From: Akkermansia muciniphila
GTDB lineage: Bacteria > Verrucomicrobiota > Verrucomicrobiia > Verrucomicrobiales > Akkermansiaceae
DNA: 6,800 bases
Assembly (NCBI GenBank): GCA_004557455.1
Contig: SFDX01000053.1
Span: 1 to 6,800 of the forward strand
Direction: 5' to 3'
Below, piece after piece: positions 1 through 6,040 of the stretch (the stretch's first letter is position 1; each line of letters opens with the position of its first letter). The notes beneath the pieces were generated by a model, which searched no databases, had not been told where the DNA came from, and saw only the letters and a list, made by a program, of their open reading frames with translations. A program made the translations under genes and the position numbers.

Positions 1-40
1 TTCCTATTCCTAAACCTTTTTTCGAAGCCTACAGACCATT

Positions 41-355
41 AGTCCAGTAATTATGCGGCTCAGAGGTGTAATTTCTCACCTCTGTGGGACGGCAATGAAC
101 TAAAGTGAAAGTCCACAAGGTACCGTGATGATGCGGAAACTCAAACCTGAAGAACAAAGCAGCCGACGTCTGTAGGGCTGATGAGCCAAACCCATCAGGG
201 TTTGCCCTGTAAGGGTGAGTGCCCGTGGGGCGGGCACGAAGCAACTGCGGGAAGGTAACAACCCGAGGGAGAGTAAGTTCGAGGGGAAGTCCCGACCGCA
301 CGAACAGAAACCACATAAGAGGCCGGACGGATGGATAAGAGCTCCCTCCTGTTCC
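41..355 (+). ncRNA. Candidate HEARO/omega RNA (IscB guide RNA), no iscB attached
   Basis: Seen: a non-coding stretch packed with perfect stems: 61-68 with 77-84 (8 bp), 188-193 with 198-203 (6 bp), 219-225 with 231-237 (7 bp), 246-250 with 296-300 (5 bp). A 3' closure pairs 302-307 with 349-354, and 265-271 can pair with 342-348, which would make a pseudoknot. Unpaired A/G-rich segments (CTGAAGAACAAAGCAGCCGACG-like, near 148-170) look like conserved RNA rather than codons. Known: IscB nucleases use a ~200-300 nt RNA whose scaffold lies upstream of the ORF and whose guide is 5' of the scaffold. Inference: the layout and several sequence blocks match my memory of that family, with the scaffold starting near 57 and the guide at 41-56. 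Strand follows from this reading. No iscB lies downstream within the window. The alternative is a fragment of a group II intron or another large RNA. The 5' and 3' ends are approximate. Confidence 0.55.
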
Positions 356-477
356 CGCCTCCTTGAGAAAGCAAGCTCGGCACTATTGCAAATTCTTCTC
401 GATAATATTAAATTGGCATATTAAGGGAAACGCTGATTAACCCACTTGCCGCTTCGAAAAACCTGTTTTAATCTCCT

Positions 478-672
478 ATGCAGGTAGAGGAAACTTCGTG
501 TGGGGACGATATAAAAGTAGGAGAAGAGGGCAAACCCTGTTACATTGACTATCTCTACACCGAAAATCACGGTTATTATTTTATGCAAGCTAATGTGCGC
601 TTAGTGCGTGAGCACATCAGAATATTTGCACTTGCAAAGAACAGTTCTATCCGTATTGATGCTGAAGGTTAG
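478..672 (+). CDS. Doubtful small ORF, 64 residues, unknown
   Basis: The frame opens with ATG just after an in-frame TAA (469-471), so no earlier start exists. There is no Shine-Dalgarno sequence in front of it. The product would be soluble, with an acidic first third (EEGKPCYIDYLYTENHGYYF) and two cysteines in the first half. I recognise no domain and no signal peptide or membrane segment. Codon use is much more AT-rich than in the operon genes, so it is either foreign DNA or a chance frame. It lies just downstream of the candidate omega RNA on the same strand but shows no resemblance to IscB. Probably not a real gene. Confidence 0.2.
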   Translation: MQVEETSCGDDIKVGEEGKPCYIDYLYTENHGYYFMQANVRLVREHIRIFALAKNSSIRIDAEG

Positions 673-673
673 C

Positions 674-694
674 AAATTCAGAAATTCCGAATTT
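674..694. repeat. 21-bp near-perfect palindrome
   Basis: Left arm AAATTCAGAA (674-683), centre A, right arm TTCCGAATTT (685-694). Nine of ten positions pair; only 680/688 mismatch. It begins 2 bases after the stop of the doubtful frame ending at 672. Symmetry without a long loop suits a dimeric DNA-binding protein rather than an RNA hairpin. No promoter boxes are obvious beside it, so its role is open. Confidence 0.4.
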
Positions 695-854
695 ACTCCC
701 TCGCCGAAGTTCGGGTGGATTGATATTCAAAACAAGAGAGGCATGCTCACTGCTATTGCTGATGAGATCATGCGGGTACACCACCGGCACCCGGCACCGC
801 TGCGGCAATAGATCGTTTGCAACAGCCGTTCATTCCGTGCACACTTTGTCCAGC

Positions 855-873
855 AAAAATTCCCGCCGGGCGC
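855..873 (-). terminator. Possible rho-independent terminator of the operon
   Basis: Read on the minus strand, just past the TetR stop at 883, there is GCGCCCGGCGGGAATTTTTG: a short GC hairpin (CCC, loop GGC, GGG) followed by AATTTTT. Flanking GCAAA (about 880-876) and TTTGC (857-853) could lengthen the stem. Position and T-run fit the end of the six-gene minus-strand block. The core stem is only 3 bp, so this is tentative. Confidence 0.35.
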
Positions 874-882
874 ATTTGCCCC

Positions 883-1518
883 CTACTCTGCTCCACCGGC
901 GTAGGCGCGCAGGAGGGTCACGGCGTCGCCGGCCAGGCGGCGGACGGCGGCTTCGCGGGCCTGTACGGCGGGCAGGCCCCACAGGGTGAAGTCATCGTGC
1001 GCCACCACGTTAAAGTACATGCCGCGCAGGGTCGTGAGGCACCACAGCCAGTCCCCGCGCGTCATGCGGGGAAAGAAGGCGCGCAGGGTGTCCTGCCACT
1101 CGCGCTCGGCGTAGGAGAAGTGTGATTCGTACACCTCACGCGTCAGCTCGGGGTCCTCGTAGCCCATGCGGTTCAGAAAGCGCAGCACCTCCTCGCCCGT
1201 GGCCACGGTAGCATCCTGCCAGCCGATGATGGGGGCGGCGAGCCAAGCGTAGATAATTTCCTCCGGGTTTCCGCTCGGGGCGGCGGCGTGCAGGGCGCCC
1301 AGGCATACCTCGTTATACTGCTCGGAGACATAGGCCAAGGTGTCGCGATAAATATCCGCCTTGTGCCCGAAATGATAGCGGATGAGGCCGATGTTCACCC
1401 CCGCCTCCCCGGCGATGTCGCGCACGGTGGCGCCCTCGTAACCCAAGCGGGTGAACACCCGGATGGCAGCGCGCATCATCTGCGCTTTCGTGCGGTCGGA
1501 TTTGCCGGTGGATTTCAT
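883..1518 (-). CDS. TetR/AcrR-family transcriptional repressor
   Basis: A 211-residue regulator, a usual length for the family. Residues 10-56 form the N-terminal DNA-binding domain: ILxAAxxVFxxxGYxGATVRDIAxxAGV-like helices, then the recognition helix and the classic YHFGHKADIY segment (49-57). Residues ~60-205 are a variable all-helical ligand and dimerisation domain, here rich in tryptophan and tyrosine (WLAAPIIGW at 92-100, WLWC at 157-160), suiting an aromatic or hydrophobic ligand. Family members usually repress their own operon or a neighbouring one until a small ligand releases them. The start lies 3 nt past the stop of the lipoprotein gene, so it is the last gene of the operon and probably co-transcribed; an operator upstream of the operon would allow feedback. 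Its Shine-Dalgarno is weak, so translation may depend on reinitiation. The ligand cannot be predicted. Confidence 0.9.
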   Translation of the reverse strand: MKSTGKSDRTKAQMMRAAIRVFTRLGYEGATVRDIAGEAGVNIGLIRYHFGHKADIYRDTLAYVSEQYNEVCLGALHAAAPSGNPEEIIYAWLAAPIIGWQDATVATGEEVLRFLNRMGYEDPELTREVYESHFSYAEREWQDTLRAFFPRMTRGDWLWCLTTLRGMYFNVVAHDDFTLWGLPAVQAREAAVRRLAGDAVTLLRAYAGGAE

Positions 1519-1521
1519 GGG

Positions 1522-2442
1522 TCAGTGCCTGCTCTGCGCCTCCACAAAGTCAATATCCGGCTGGCGAAGGCGGTCCAGCTTCACGCCGGTAATCTTGCCC
1601 CCCGGCTGCTTGAGGTAGACCTTCCCGCTGCCCGTATCGTAGCGGTGAAACCTGGCGAAGACCTCCATCTTGGCGTCGGCGGTGCTCCAGTCGCGGTAGC
1701 CCTTGGCCTCCAATCGCTTGCGGGCGGCGGCTATCTCCTTGTAGCCGTCCTCCACGCCCTTCTCAATGGTCTCCTGCACGGTCTCCTGAAACCCATCGAA
1801 GCCGTTGACGGAGGCCATGAGCTTGCCGTTCGGCGTAATGACGGCTAGGGCGGGCGTTTTGGTCAGCCCGTAGCTGCGGGCCAGGTTACGAATGCGGCTG
1901 CGGCTGTACTTGGGCGTCTTGCCGTTGCTCTCCACCTCTGCACCGCTGTCCAGTTTCAGGCGGATGATACGGTCGTTGCACCAAGTGTTGAACTTGGCGG
2001 TGTTCAGCAGGGCTGCGCCCAGTTGCTTACTCTTGGGGCTCAGCACGGAATCATGGAACCAAATGAGCAGGGGCCTCTGCTTGCGGCGGCACAGGCGCGT
2101 GGCGGCGGCGTAGTCCTCCAGCCAGCCGTTGCCGCTGCGGCGGGCGGCGAAGGCGGCTTCTATCCCCTCGATCACCTTGTCCGGGTTGGTCGGGTCGGTG
2201 AAGAATACCTCACCCTCGGCGCCGTTGTCGATCTGCTCCAGCTCCTCGGAGGTAGAGACGTTGTAGTTGATGGCATCGGCATCCTGCCGATTGATGAGCA
2301 GGGGATTACCCTCCGGGGCGTTCATGACGGCGGGGGTGGAGCCGGCGCGCAGTTGCACCTCCTCAGTATGCACGGTGGTGCAGGCCGCAGCCAGAAGGCC
2401 CGCGGCGGGGAGCAAAAGACGGCGGAGGGTCGGACGGCTCAT
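1522..2442 (-). CDS. Lipoprotein with cysteine-less thioredoxin-like domain and SHD1-like C-terminus
   Basis: A 306-residue protein from the ATG at 2442. An ATG 30 nt upstream is in frame, but this start overlaps the mazG stop as ATGA, has GAGGAAAA upstream, and yields a proper signal peptide: RR, hydrophobic 9-20, then LAAAC with Cys21 as the likely lipidated residue. Residues ~105-225 resemble a thioredoxin-like fold of the kind that reads F-x-x-S-D-W-C-x-x-C-K-x-L. Here it is WFHDSVLSPKSKQL (128-141), so both active cysteines are serines (135 and 138). The cis-proline loop survives (TKTPALAV, 194-201, Pro197). Residues ~250-303 match an SHD1-like module (DWSTADAKMEVFARF, GKVYLKQPGGKITGVKLDRL), common in Verrucomicrobiota and Planctomycetota envelope proteins. 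With no redox cysteines it should act as a binding or scaffold protein at a membrane facing the periplasm rather than an oxidoreductase. Partner unknown. Confidence 0.75.
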   Translation of the reverse strand: MSRPTLRRLLLPAAGLLAAACTTVHTEEVQLRAGSTPAVMNAPEGNPLLINRQDADAINYNVSTSEELEQIDNGAEGEVFFTDPTNPDKVIEGIEAAFAARRSGNGWLEDYAAATRLCRRKQRPLLIWFHDSVLSPKSKQLGAALLNTAKFNTWCNDRIIRLKLDSGAEVESNGKTPKYSRSRIRNLARSYGLTKTPALAVITPNGKLMASVNGFDGFQETVQETIEKGVEDGYKEIAAARKRLEAKGYRDWSTADAKMEVFARFHRYDTGSGKVYLKQPGGKITGVKLDRLRQPDIDFVEAQSRH

Positions 2443-3260
2443 GGCTTTTCCTCGCGTTTGCACTGCTGCCAAGCCTCTTCCATCTGCTCGGCGGTGGCGG
2501 CGTCCAAGCTCATCCCCTGCCCTTTCACAATCTGCTCAAGACGGTTGAAACGGCGCTCAAACTTGGCATTCGCGGCGGCCAAGGCCATCTCGGGGTTCAC
2601 CCCTCGGCGGCGGCAGAGGTTCACCACCACAAAGAGCAGGTCGCCCAGCTCTTCTTCCACATGCGGATGCCCCTCCGGCAGGGCCAGGGCTTCCTGCACC
2701 TCGGCGGTCTCCTCGCGTATCTTGTCCACCACGCCGTCGTCCGTGGGCCAGTCGAAGCCGACTTTGGCCACCTTTTTGGTGAGCTTGTAGGCCTTCATGA
2801 GCGCGGGCAGCCCCTTGCCGCAGTCCTGCAGGTAGGGCTTGTCCTCGTTGGCGTGCTCGCGGCGTTTGATGCGATCCCACTGGGTCAGCACGGCGTCGGT
2901 GTCCTTGGCATCGGCGTTCCCGAACACATGGGGATGCCGCCGCACCAGCTTATCGGAGAGCTCGCGGGCAATCTCGTTCAGGCCGAAGGCGGCTTCGGGG
3001 TTCTCGCGGGTCAGCTCGGCGTGGAAAATCACTTGCAACAGCACATCGCCCAGTTCCTCGCGCACGTGCGCCCAGTCGCGCTCGCGGAGGGCGTCTATGC
3101 ACTCGTAGCATTCCTCTACCAAGTTGGTCAGGATGCTTTCGTGGGTCTGTTCGGCGTCCCAGGGGCAGCCGCCGGGTTGGCGCAGGCGGTGCATGATGGC
3201 CACGGCGCGCTCCACCTGCCGCTCGGGTTCGCGGCAGTTGATCATGTCGTCCTCGGTCAT
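2439..3260 (-). CDS. mazG: MazG nucleoside triphosphate pyrophosphohydrolase
   Basis: A 273-residue cytoplasmic enzyme, close to the ~263 residues of E. coli MazG. It hydrolyses (d)NTPs to NMP and pyrophosphate, clearing aberrant nucleotides and, in E. coli, lowering ppGpp during starvation. Two MazG repeats are visible. The first has the family signature RQPGGCPWDAEQTH (27-40), EExxE at 49-53 and EELGD at 68-72. The second has EETAE at 183-187 and EEELGD at 202-207. These acidic sets bind the Mg2+ ions. The start at 3260 has a perfect AGGAGG (3271-3266) 5 nt away and overlaps the upstream stop as ATGA. The mazG stop in turn overlaps the lipoprotein start as ATGA, so the three genes are translationally coupled. 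Both half-sites look intact. Confidence 0.96.
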   Translation of the reverse strand: MTEDDMINCREPERQVERAVAIMHRLRQPGGCPWDAEQTHESILTNLVEECYECIDALRERDWAHVREELGDVLLQVIFHAELTRENPEAAFGLNEIARELSDKLVRRHPHVFGNADAKDTDAVLTQWDRIKRREHANEDKPYLQDCGKGLPALMKAYKLTKKVAKVGFDWPTDDGVVDKIREETAEVQEALALPEGHPHVEEELGDLLFVVVNLCRRRGVNPEMALAAANAKFERRFNRLEQIVKGQGMSLDAATAEQMEEAWQQCKREEKP

Positions 3261-3550
3261 TTGTGCCTCCTGTCTCTGCGTTCGTTCACGGCCTTACCGG
3301 CCAGAATGTCGTCCACATGCTGCACCAGGTCCCAGGAGACGCGGCGGCGTTGGTACTTGCGCCACAGCAGGTCGCGCAGGGCCTGCCATATCTCCGGGGT
3401 AAACTCGGCGGGCACGAATTCGACCTCGTCGCGTTGGGAGCGCCCTACCTTGGGCGCCACGGTGAGCTGCCACCAGCCGCCGAAGTAGGCGGCCTCGTAG
3501 ATGACTTTGTTGCCGCTTTCATCGCGGTCTTGCCAAGAGAATGTTTCCAT
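3257..3550 (-). CDS. Conserved-looking 97-residue protein of unknown function
   Basis: I do not recognise this protein. It is a small soluble protein without signal peptide or membrane segment. The first half reads as beta strands (KVIYEAAYFGGWWQLTVAPK, 15-34). The second half is helical (TPEIWQALRDLLWRKYQRRR, 51-70, and WDLVQHVDDIL, 73-83) and ends in a basic tail (NERRDRRHK). Six tryptophans (6, 26, 27, 55, 63, 73) are very many for 97 residues and suggest a packed core or a binding face. It starts 7 nt after the stop of the exported protein gene and its stop overlaps the mazG start as ATGA, which supports it as a real operon member. Codon use matches its neighbours. A partner or regulator of MazG is possible but only a guess from position. 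Confidence 0.75.
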   Translation of the reverse strand: METFSWQDRDESGNKVIYEAAYFGGWWQLTVAPKVGRSQRDEVEFVPAEFTPEIWQALRDLLWRKYQRRRVSWDLVQHVDDILAGKAVNERRDRRHK

Positions 3551-3557
3551 GGTGCGT

Positions 3558-4082
3558 TCAGCGTTTGCCTTTTTTGAGTTGGCGGTGCATGGTCTCCACC
3601 TCGCCGCTCATGGTGGGGGCTATGGCTTTCTTGGCGGCTGCGGGGTTCAGGGAGACGATGATGGGTTTGGAGCGCTTGCCGTCCGCGTCGTATTTATAGA
3701 TTACGCGCTGCACCAGCTTGCCCTCGGGGTTGGTGTACATGCGTTCCTCGATCAGCTTGGCGGAGGAGTCGTAGCCGTAGGCCACTCGGTAGATGATGTT
3801 GCGCTTGGTATGGTCGTAGATGTTGCAGGCCACCAGCTCCCCGTTGCGGCCCTCGATGTAGTCGTTCACCGCTACCAGCCGTCCGTCGGATTGGTAGGTG
3901 CTGCAGCGCATGCCTTTCATGTTGCTCTGCCGGCTGTAGATGGACCGCGCGCCGTTGGGGTGCCGCATCACGCGCACACTGTCGCGGGCCCCGCCCACCA
4001 GGTCTGCACTCTGCGCCTGCACCGCCGGGGCCGCTGCCAGGGCCAGGGCTATCATCAGCTTTCCTATTGCGACGCTCTTCAT
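3558..4082 (-). CDS. Small exported protein with YD/MORN-like repeats, unknown function
   Basis: A 174-residue protein from the ATG at 4082. Upstream in-frame ATGs (4091 and 4118) are rejected, because only this start gives a normal signal peptide: KxxIGK, hydrophobic 9-21, cleavage likely after VQA (Ala23). The mature part has short beta-like repeats ending in aspartate-glycine turns: YQSDGRLVAV (63-72), YDSSAKLIEE (104-113), YTNPEGKLVQ (116-125), YKYDADGKRS (129-138). These recall MORN- or YwqK-type repeats, but I cannot assign a family. Cys60 and Cys86 could form a disulfide. A basic tail (RQLKKGKR) ends it. The candidate promoter just upstream would start the mRNA at or next to the ATG, and there is no Shine-Dalgarno. 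The next gene begins 7 nt after the stop. Confidence 0.75.
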   Translation of the reverse strand: MKSVAIGKLMIALALAAAPAVQAQSADLVGGARDSVRVMRHPNGARSIYSRQSNMKGMRCSTYQSDGRLVAVNDYIEGRNGELVACNIYDHTKRNIIYRVAYGYDSSAKLIEERMYTNPEGKLVQRVIYKYDADGKRSKPIIVSLNPAAAKKAIAPTMSGEVETMHRQLKKGKR

Positions 4083-4089
4083 GGGCCGC

Positions 4090-4118
4090 ATTGTAGCACG
4101 CGGCCGCGCCGTGCGCAA
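4090..4118 (-). promoter_or_regulatory. Candidate leaderless sigma70-type promoter inside the block
   Basis: On the minus strand TTGCGC (4118-4113) and TACAAT (4095-4090) are exactly 17 bases apart. The -10 box matches the consensus at 5 of 6 positions, the -35 at 3 of 6. Transcription should start about 7 bases downstream, at or within a base or two of the ATG at 4082, giving a leaderless mRNA. This fits the missing Shine-Dalgarno and would let the five downstream genes be expressed separately from the SulP gene, which ends at 4148. The spacer is a GC-rich palindrome (GCACG ... CGTGC). Confidence 0.45.
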
Positions 4119-4147
4119 GCAAAATCCCGGACATATTGCACCCGCGC

Positions 4148-5857
4148 TCAGTGTCGGGCGGGGGCGTGCAGCTGCACGAGCATCTTCTGCGTCTCCAGCT
4201 CCTGAATGCGGGCCAAGGCGGCATCGATGTCCTCACAGATGTTTTCTTTGTGCAGTTCGTTCAGGAAGGGGAAGTCGCGGTTGATGACTTTCATCGGCTG
4301 GGGTTGCACGCCGCAAAGCAGCAGGGTGATGTTATGCCGGTGGCAGTACGCCAGGAAATCCTCCAACACGTGCAGGCCCGTGGCATCCAGCGCGGGGACC
4401 AAGCGCAGGCGCAGTAACACGTATTCGATGTTGTGTTCCAGGGTCTTGAAGACGATGTCCTTGAACTGCTCCACGGCGCCGAAGAAGAAGGGGCCTTGCA
4501 CGTCAAAGATCTCGACGTTATCCGGCACATAGCGCAGGTAGCGGGAGCGGGCGGGTATCTCGTCGGGGTCCTCGCCCATAATCTCGGCGCTGATGGAGGA
4601 GACGTTGCTGATCTGTGCCATGCGGCCGATGAAGAGGAGGGCGGCCAGCACCACGCCGACTTCCACCGCCACTACCAAGTCGACCAGTACGGTGAGGATG
4701 AAGGTGATGCAGAGCACCGCCGCATCGCGGCGCGGGCCTTTCAGCAGGTGCAGGAAGGTGTCGACTTCCGCCATGTTCCAACAAACCAGCAGCAGGATGC
4801 TTCCCAGGGCGGCCAGCGGTACCATGCCGGCGTAGCGGCCCGCGAGCAGCAGGATGAGCAGCAGGGTGACGGCGTGCACCAAGCCGGAGACGGGGCTCTT
4901 GGCGCCGGCGCGGATGTTGGTGGCGGTGCGTGCGATCGCTCCCGTGGCGGGGATGCCGCCGAAGAGGGCGGAGGCGATGTTGCCCGCGCCTTGGGCGATA
5001 AGCTCGGTGTTCGGGTGGTGGCGGCTGCCGGTCATGCCGTCCGCTACGCTGGCGCTGAGCAGGGATTCGATGGCGGCAAGCAGGGCGATGATGAAGGCGG
5101 GCTTGACCAGGGCGGGCAGCGCGGCCCATTCAAACTCGGGCATCCGCAGCTCAGGGAGGCCCGTGGGCAGCTCGCCGAAGCGGGATTGGATGGTCTCAAC
5201 GGGGAGGTCGAAGCAGGCGCAGAGGGCGGTGGCAACCAGCATGCCCACGAGCATGAAGGGGGCGCGCGGGAACAGGCGGCGCGTGATCAGAATCACGGCC
5301 AGGGTCAGCGCGGAGAGGCCGACCGCCCAGGGGTTGATGCTGCCGATGTTTTCCAGATAGCATCCCCAGCGGGGGATGAAGGAGGCGGGTATCTCGCCTT
5401 CGATCGTCAGGCCCAGCAGGTCGCGCACCTGGGTCGTCAGAATCGTGACGGCGATGCCGGAGGTGAAGCCGGTGGTGACGGGGTACGGGATGTATTTGAT
5501 GAGGGCGCCCAATCGCGCCAGGCCGAAGAGGATGAGGAAGATGCCTGCCATCAGGGTGCAGAGGATCAGGCCTTGGATGCCGTAGCTGCCCGCAACGCCG
5601 GCGATCAGGACCACGAAGGCTCCCGTCGGGCCGCCGATCTGGAACTTGCTTCCGCCCAACAGGGAGATCATGAAGCCGGCCACCACCGCCGTGATCAAGC
5701 CGGACGCGGGGGTGATTTCCTGCACCCCGCACGCAATCGCAAAGGCTATCGCCAGCGGCAGCGCCACCACCCCCACCGTGATCCCGGCCGTTAAATCCGC
5801 AGTAAATTTCTTCTTATCGTAACTCTTGAGCGTGCTGATGAGGCTGGGATAATGCAT
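4148..5857 (-). CDS. SulP/SLC26-family anion transporter with STAS domain
   Basis: A 569-residue inner-membrane transporter of full family length. Residues ~20-412 contain the membrane domain with hydrophobic helices throughout. Family signatures are LTAGITVGVVALPLAIAFAIA (22-42), GGPTGAF (75-81), AAIESLLSASVADGMTG (261-277), NTELIAQGAGNIASALFGG (283-301) and IPATGAIARTATNIRAGAKSP (302-322). Residues ~440-550 form a cytoplasmic STAS domain with the phospho-loop-like motif VPALDATGLHVLEDF (487-501). Known members carry sulfate, bicarbonate (BicA) or dicarboxylates such as succinate (DauA), usually with Na+ or H+. The acidic residue in AAIES and the GGPTGA/PATGA loops are expected around the ion site. 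I cannot choose the substrate; bicarbonate or sulfate is likeliest. It is the first gene of the minus-strand block and has its own strong promoter at 5905-5877. Start at 5857 is the only good one near that promoter; no clear ribosome-binding site is present. Confidence 0.93.
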   Translation of the reverse strand: MHYPSLISTLKSYDKKKFTADLTAGITVGVVALPLAIAFAIACGVQEITPASGLITAVVAGFMISLLGGSKFQIGGPTGAFVVLIAGVAGSYGIQGLILCTLMAGIFLILFGLARLGALIKYIPYPVTTGFTSGIAVTILTTQVRDLLGLTIEGEIPASFIPRWGCYLENIGSINPWAVGLSALTLAVILITRRLFPRAPFMLVGMLVATALCACFDLPVETIQSRFGELPTGLPELRMPEFEWAALPALVKPAFIIALLAAIESLLSASVADGMTGSRHHPNTELIAQGAGNIASALFGGIPATGAIARTATNIRAGAKSPVSGLVHAVTLLLILLLAGRYAGMVPLAALGSILLLVCWNMAEVDTFLHLLKGPRRDAAVLCITFILTVLVDLVVAVEVGVVLAALLFIGRMAQISNVSSISAEIMGEDPDEIPARSRYLRYVPDNVEIFDVQGPFFFGAVEQFKDIVFKTLEHNIEYVLLRLRLVPALDATGLHVLEDFLAYCHRHNITLLLCGVQPQPMKVINRDFPFLNELHKENICEDIDAALARIQELETQKMLVQLHAPARH

Positions 5858-5876
5858 GGCTGTGCGTCAGACCCGC

Positions 5877-5905
5877 ATTATACTCCCGCCCCGCCCCGCT
5901 GTAAA
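5877..5905 (-). promoter_or_regulatory. Strong sigma70-type promoter of the SulP gene
   Basis: On the minus strand TTTACA (5905-5900) and a perfect TATAAT (5882-5877) are separated by exactly 17 bases. The hexamers match the consensus at 5/6 and 6/6. Transcription should start near 5870, leaving a leader of only about 13 bases before the ATG at 5857, with no clear Shine-Dalgarno. The spacer is extremely G-rich: GCGGGGCGGGGCGGGAG. Confidence 0.75.
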
Positions 5906-5963
5906 GAGAAAATCTCCGCCGCCCCTTCAAAAAACCGAACGCGGAAGGACCGGAGGGGGTGAC

Positions 5964-6022
5964 AGACTTCACACCACCGGGTTAGTAGAGGGCGAGTGGA
6001 GGCTGACCGCGGTGTGAAGTCT
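5964..6022. repeat. 12-bp perfect inverted repeat between divergent genes
   Basis: AGACTTCACACC (5964-5975) is repeated inverted as GGTGTGAAGTCT (6011-6022), with a 35-base loop. A competing 6-bp pairing, CCACCG (5974-5979) with CGGTGG (6030-6035), shares its edge, so two alternative folds are possible. It lies between the SulP promoter and the AbiEi-like gene, ahead of the latter's likely promoter. It could be an operator for the AbiEi-like protein or the remains of a small mobile repeat. There is no T-run, so it is not a terminator. Confidence 0.6.
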
Positions 6023-6040
6023 CAACCTGCGGTGGTTTTC

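Larger units (their letters stand above)
356..882. other. AT-rich accessory stretch with no convincing gene
   Basis: About 530 bases lie between the structured RNA and the end of the TetR gene. Base composition is clearly more AT-rich than the operon to the right, especially at 390-480 and 540-720. It holds one doubtful 64-codon frame (478-672), a near-perfect palindrome (674-694) and a possible operon terminator (855-873). I see no trace of HNH or RuvC motifs in any frame, so no iscB remnant is recognisable. It may be decayed mobile DNA. Confidence 0.5.

Noticed and set aside
29..316. A 95-codon minus-strand frame
   Set aside because: It lies across the hairpin-rich segment, and its sequence resembles chance translation of a structured RNA region with no ribosome-binding site or domain.
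41..355. RNase P RNA or tmRNA
   Set aside because: The conserved GAGGAAAGTCC and ACAGAAA core blocks of RNase P are not arranged as required, and there is no tRNA-like domain or tag frame for tmRNA.
2661..3488. A 275-codon open frame on the plus strand
   Set aside because: It is antisense to mazG and the 97-residue gene, both well supported. Its translation has no recognisable motif.
4100..4112. GC-rich palindrome between the SulP gene and the exported-protein gene as a terminator
   Set aside because: No T-run follows on either strand. It sits in the spacer of a candidate promoter.
4433..5794. A 453-codon open frame on the plus strand, opposite the SulP gene
   Set aside because: Its product is a low-complexity string rich in Gly, Asp, Gln and His with no domain. 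It is the antisense shadow of a transporter with clear family motifs in a GC-rich genome.
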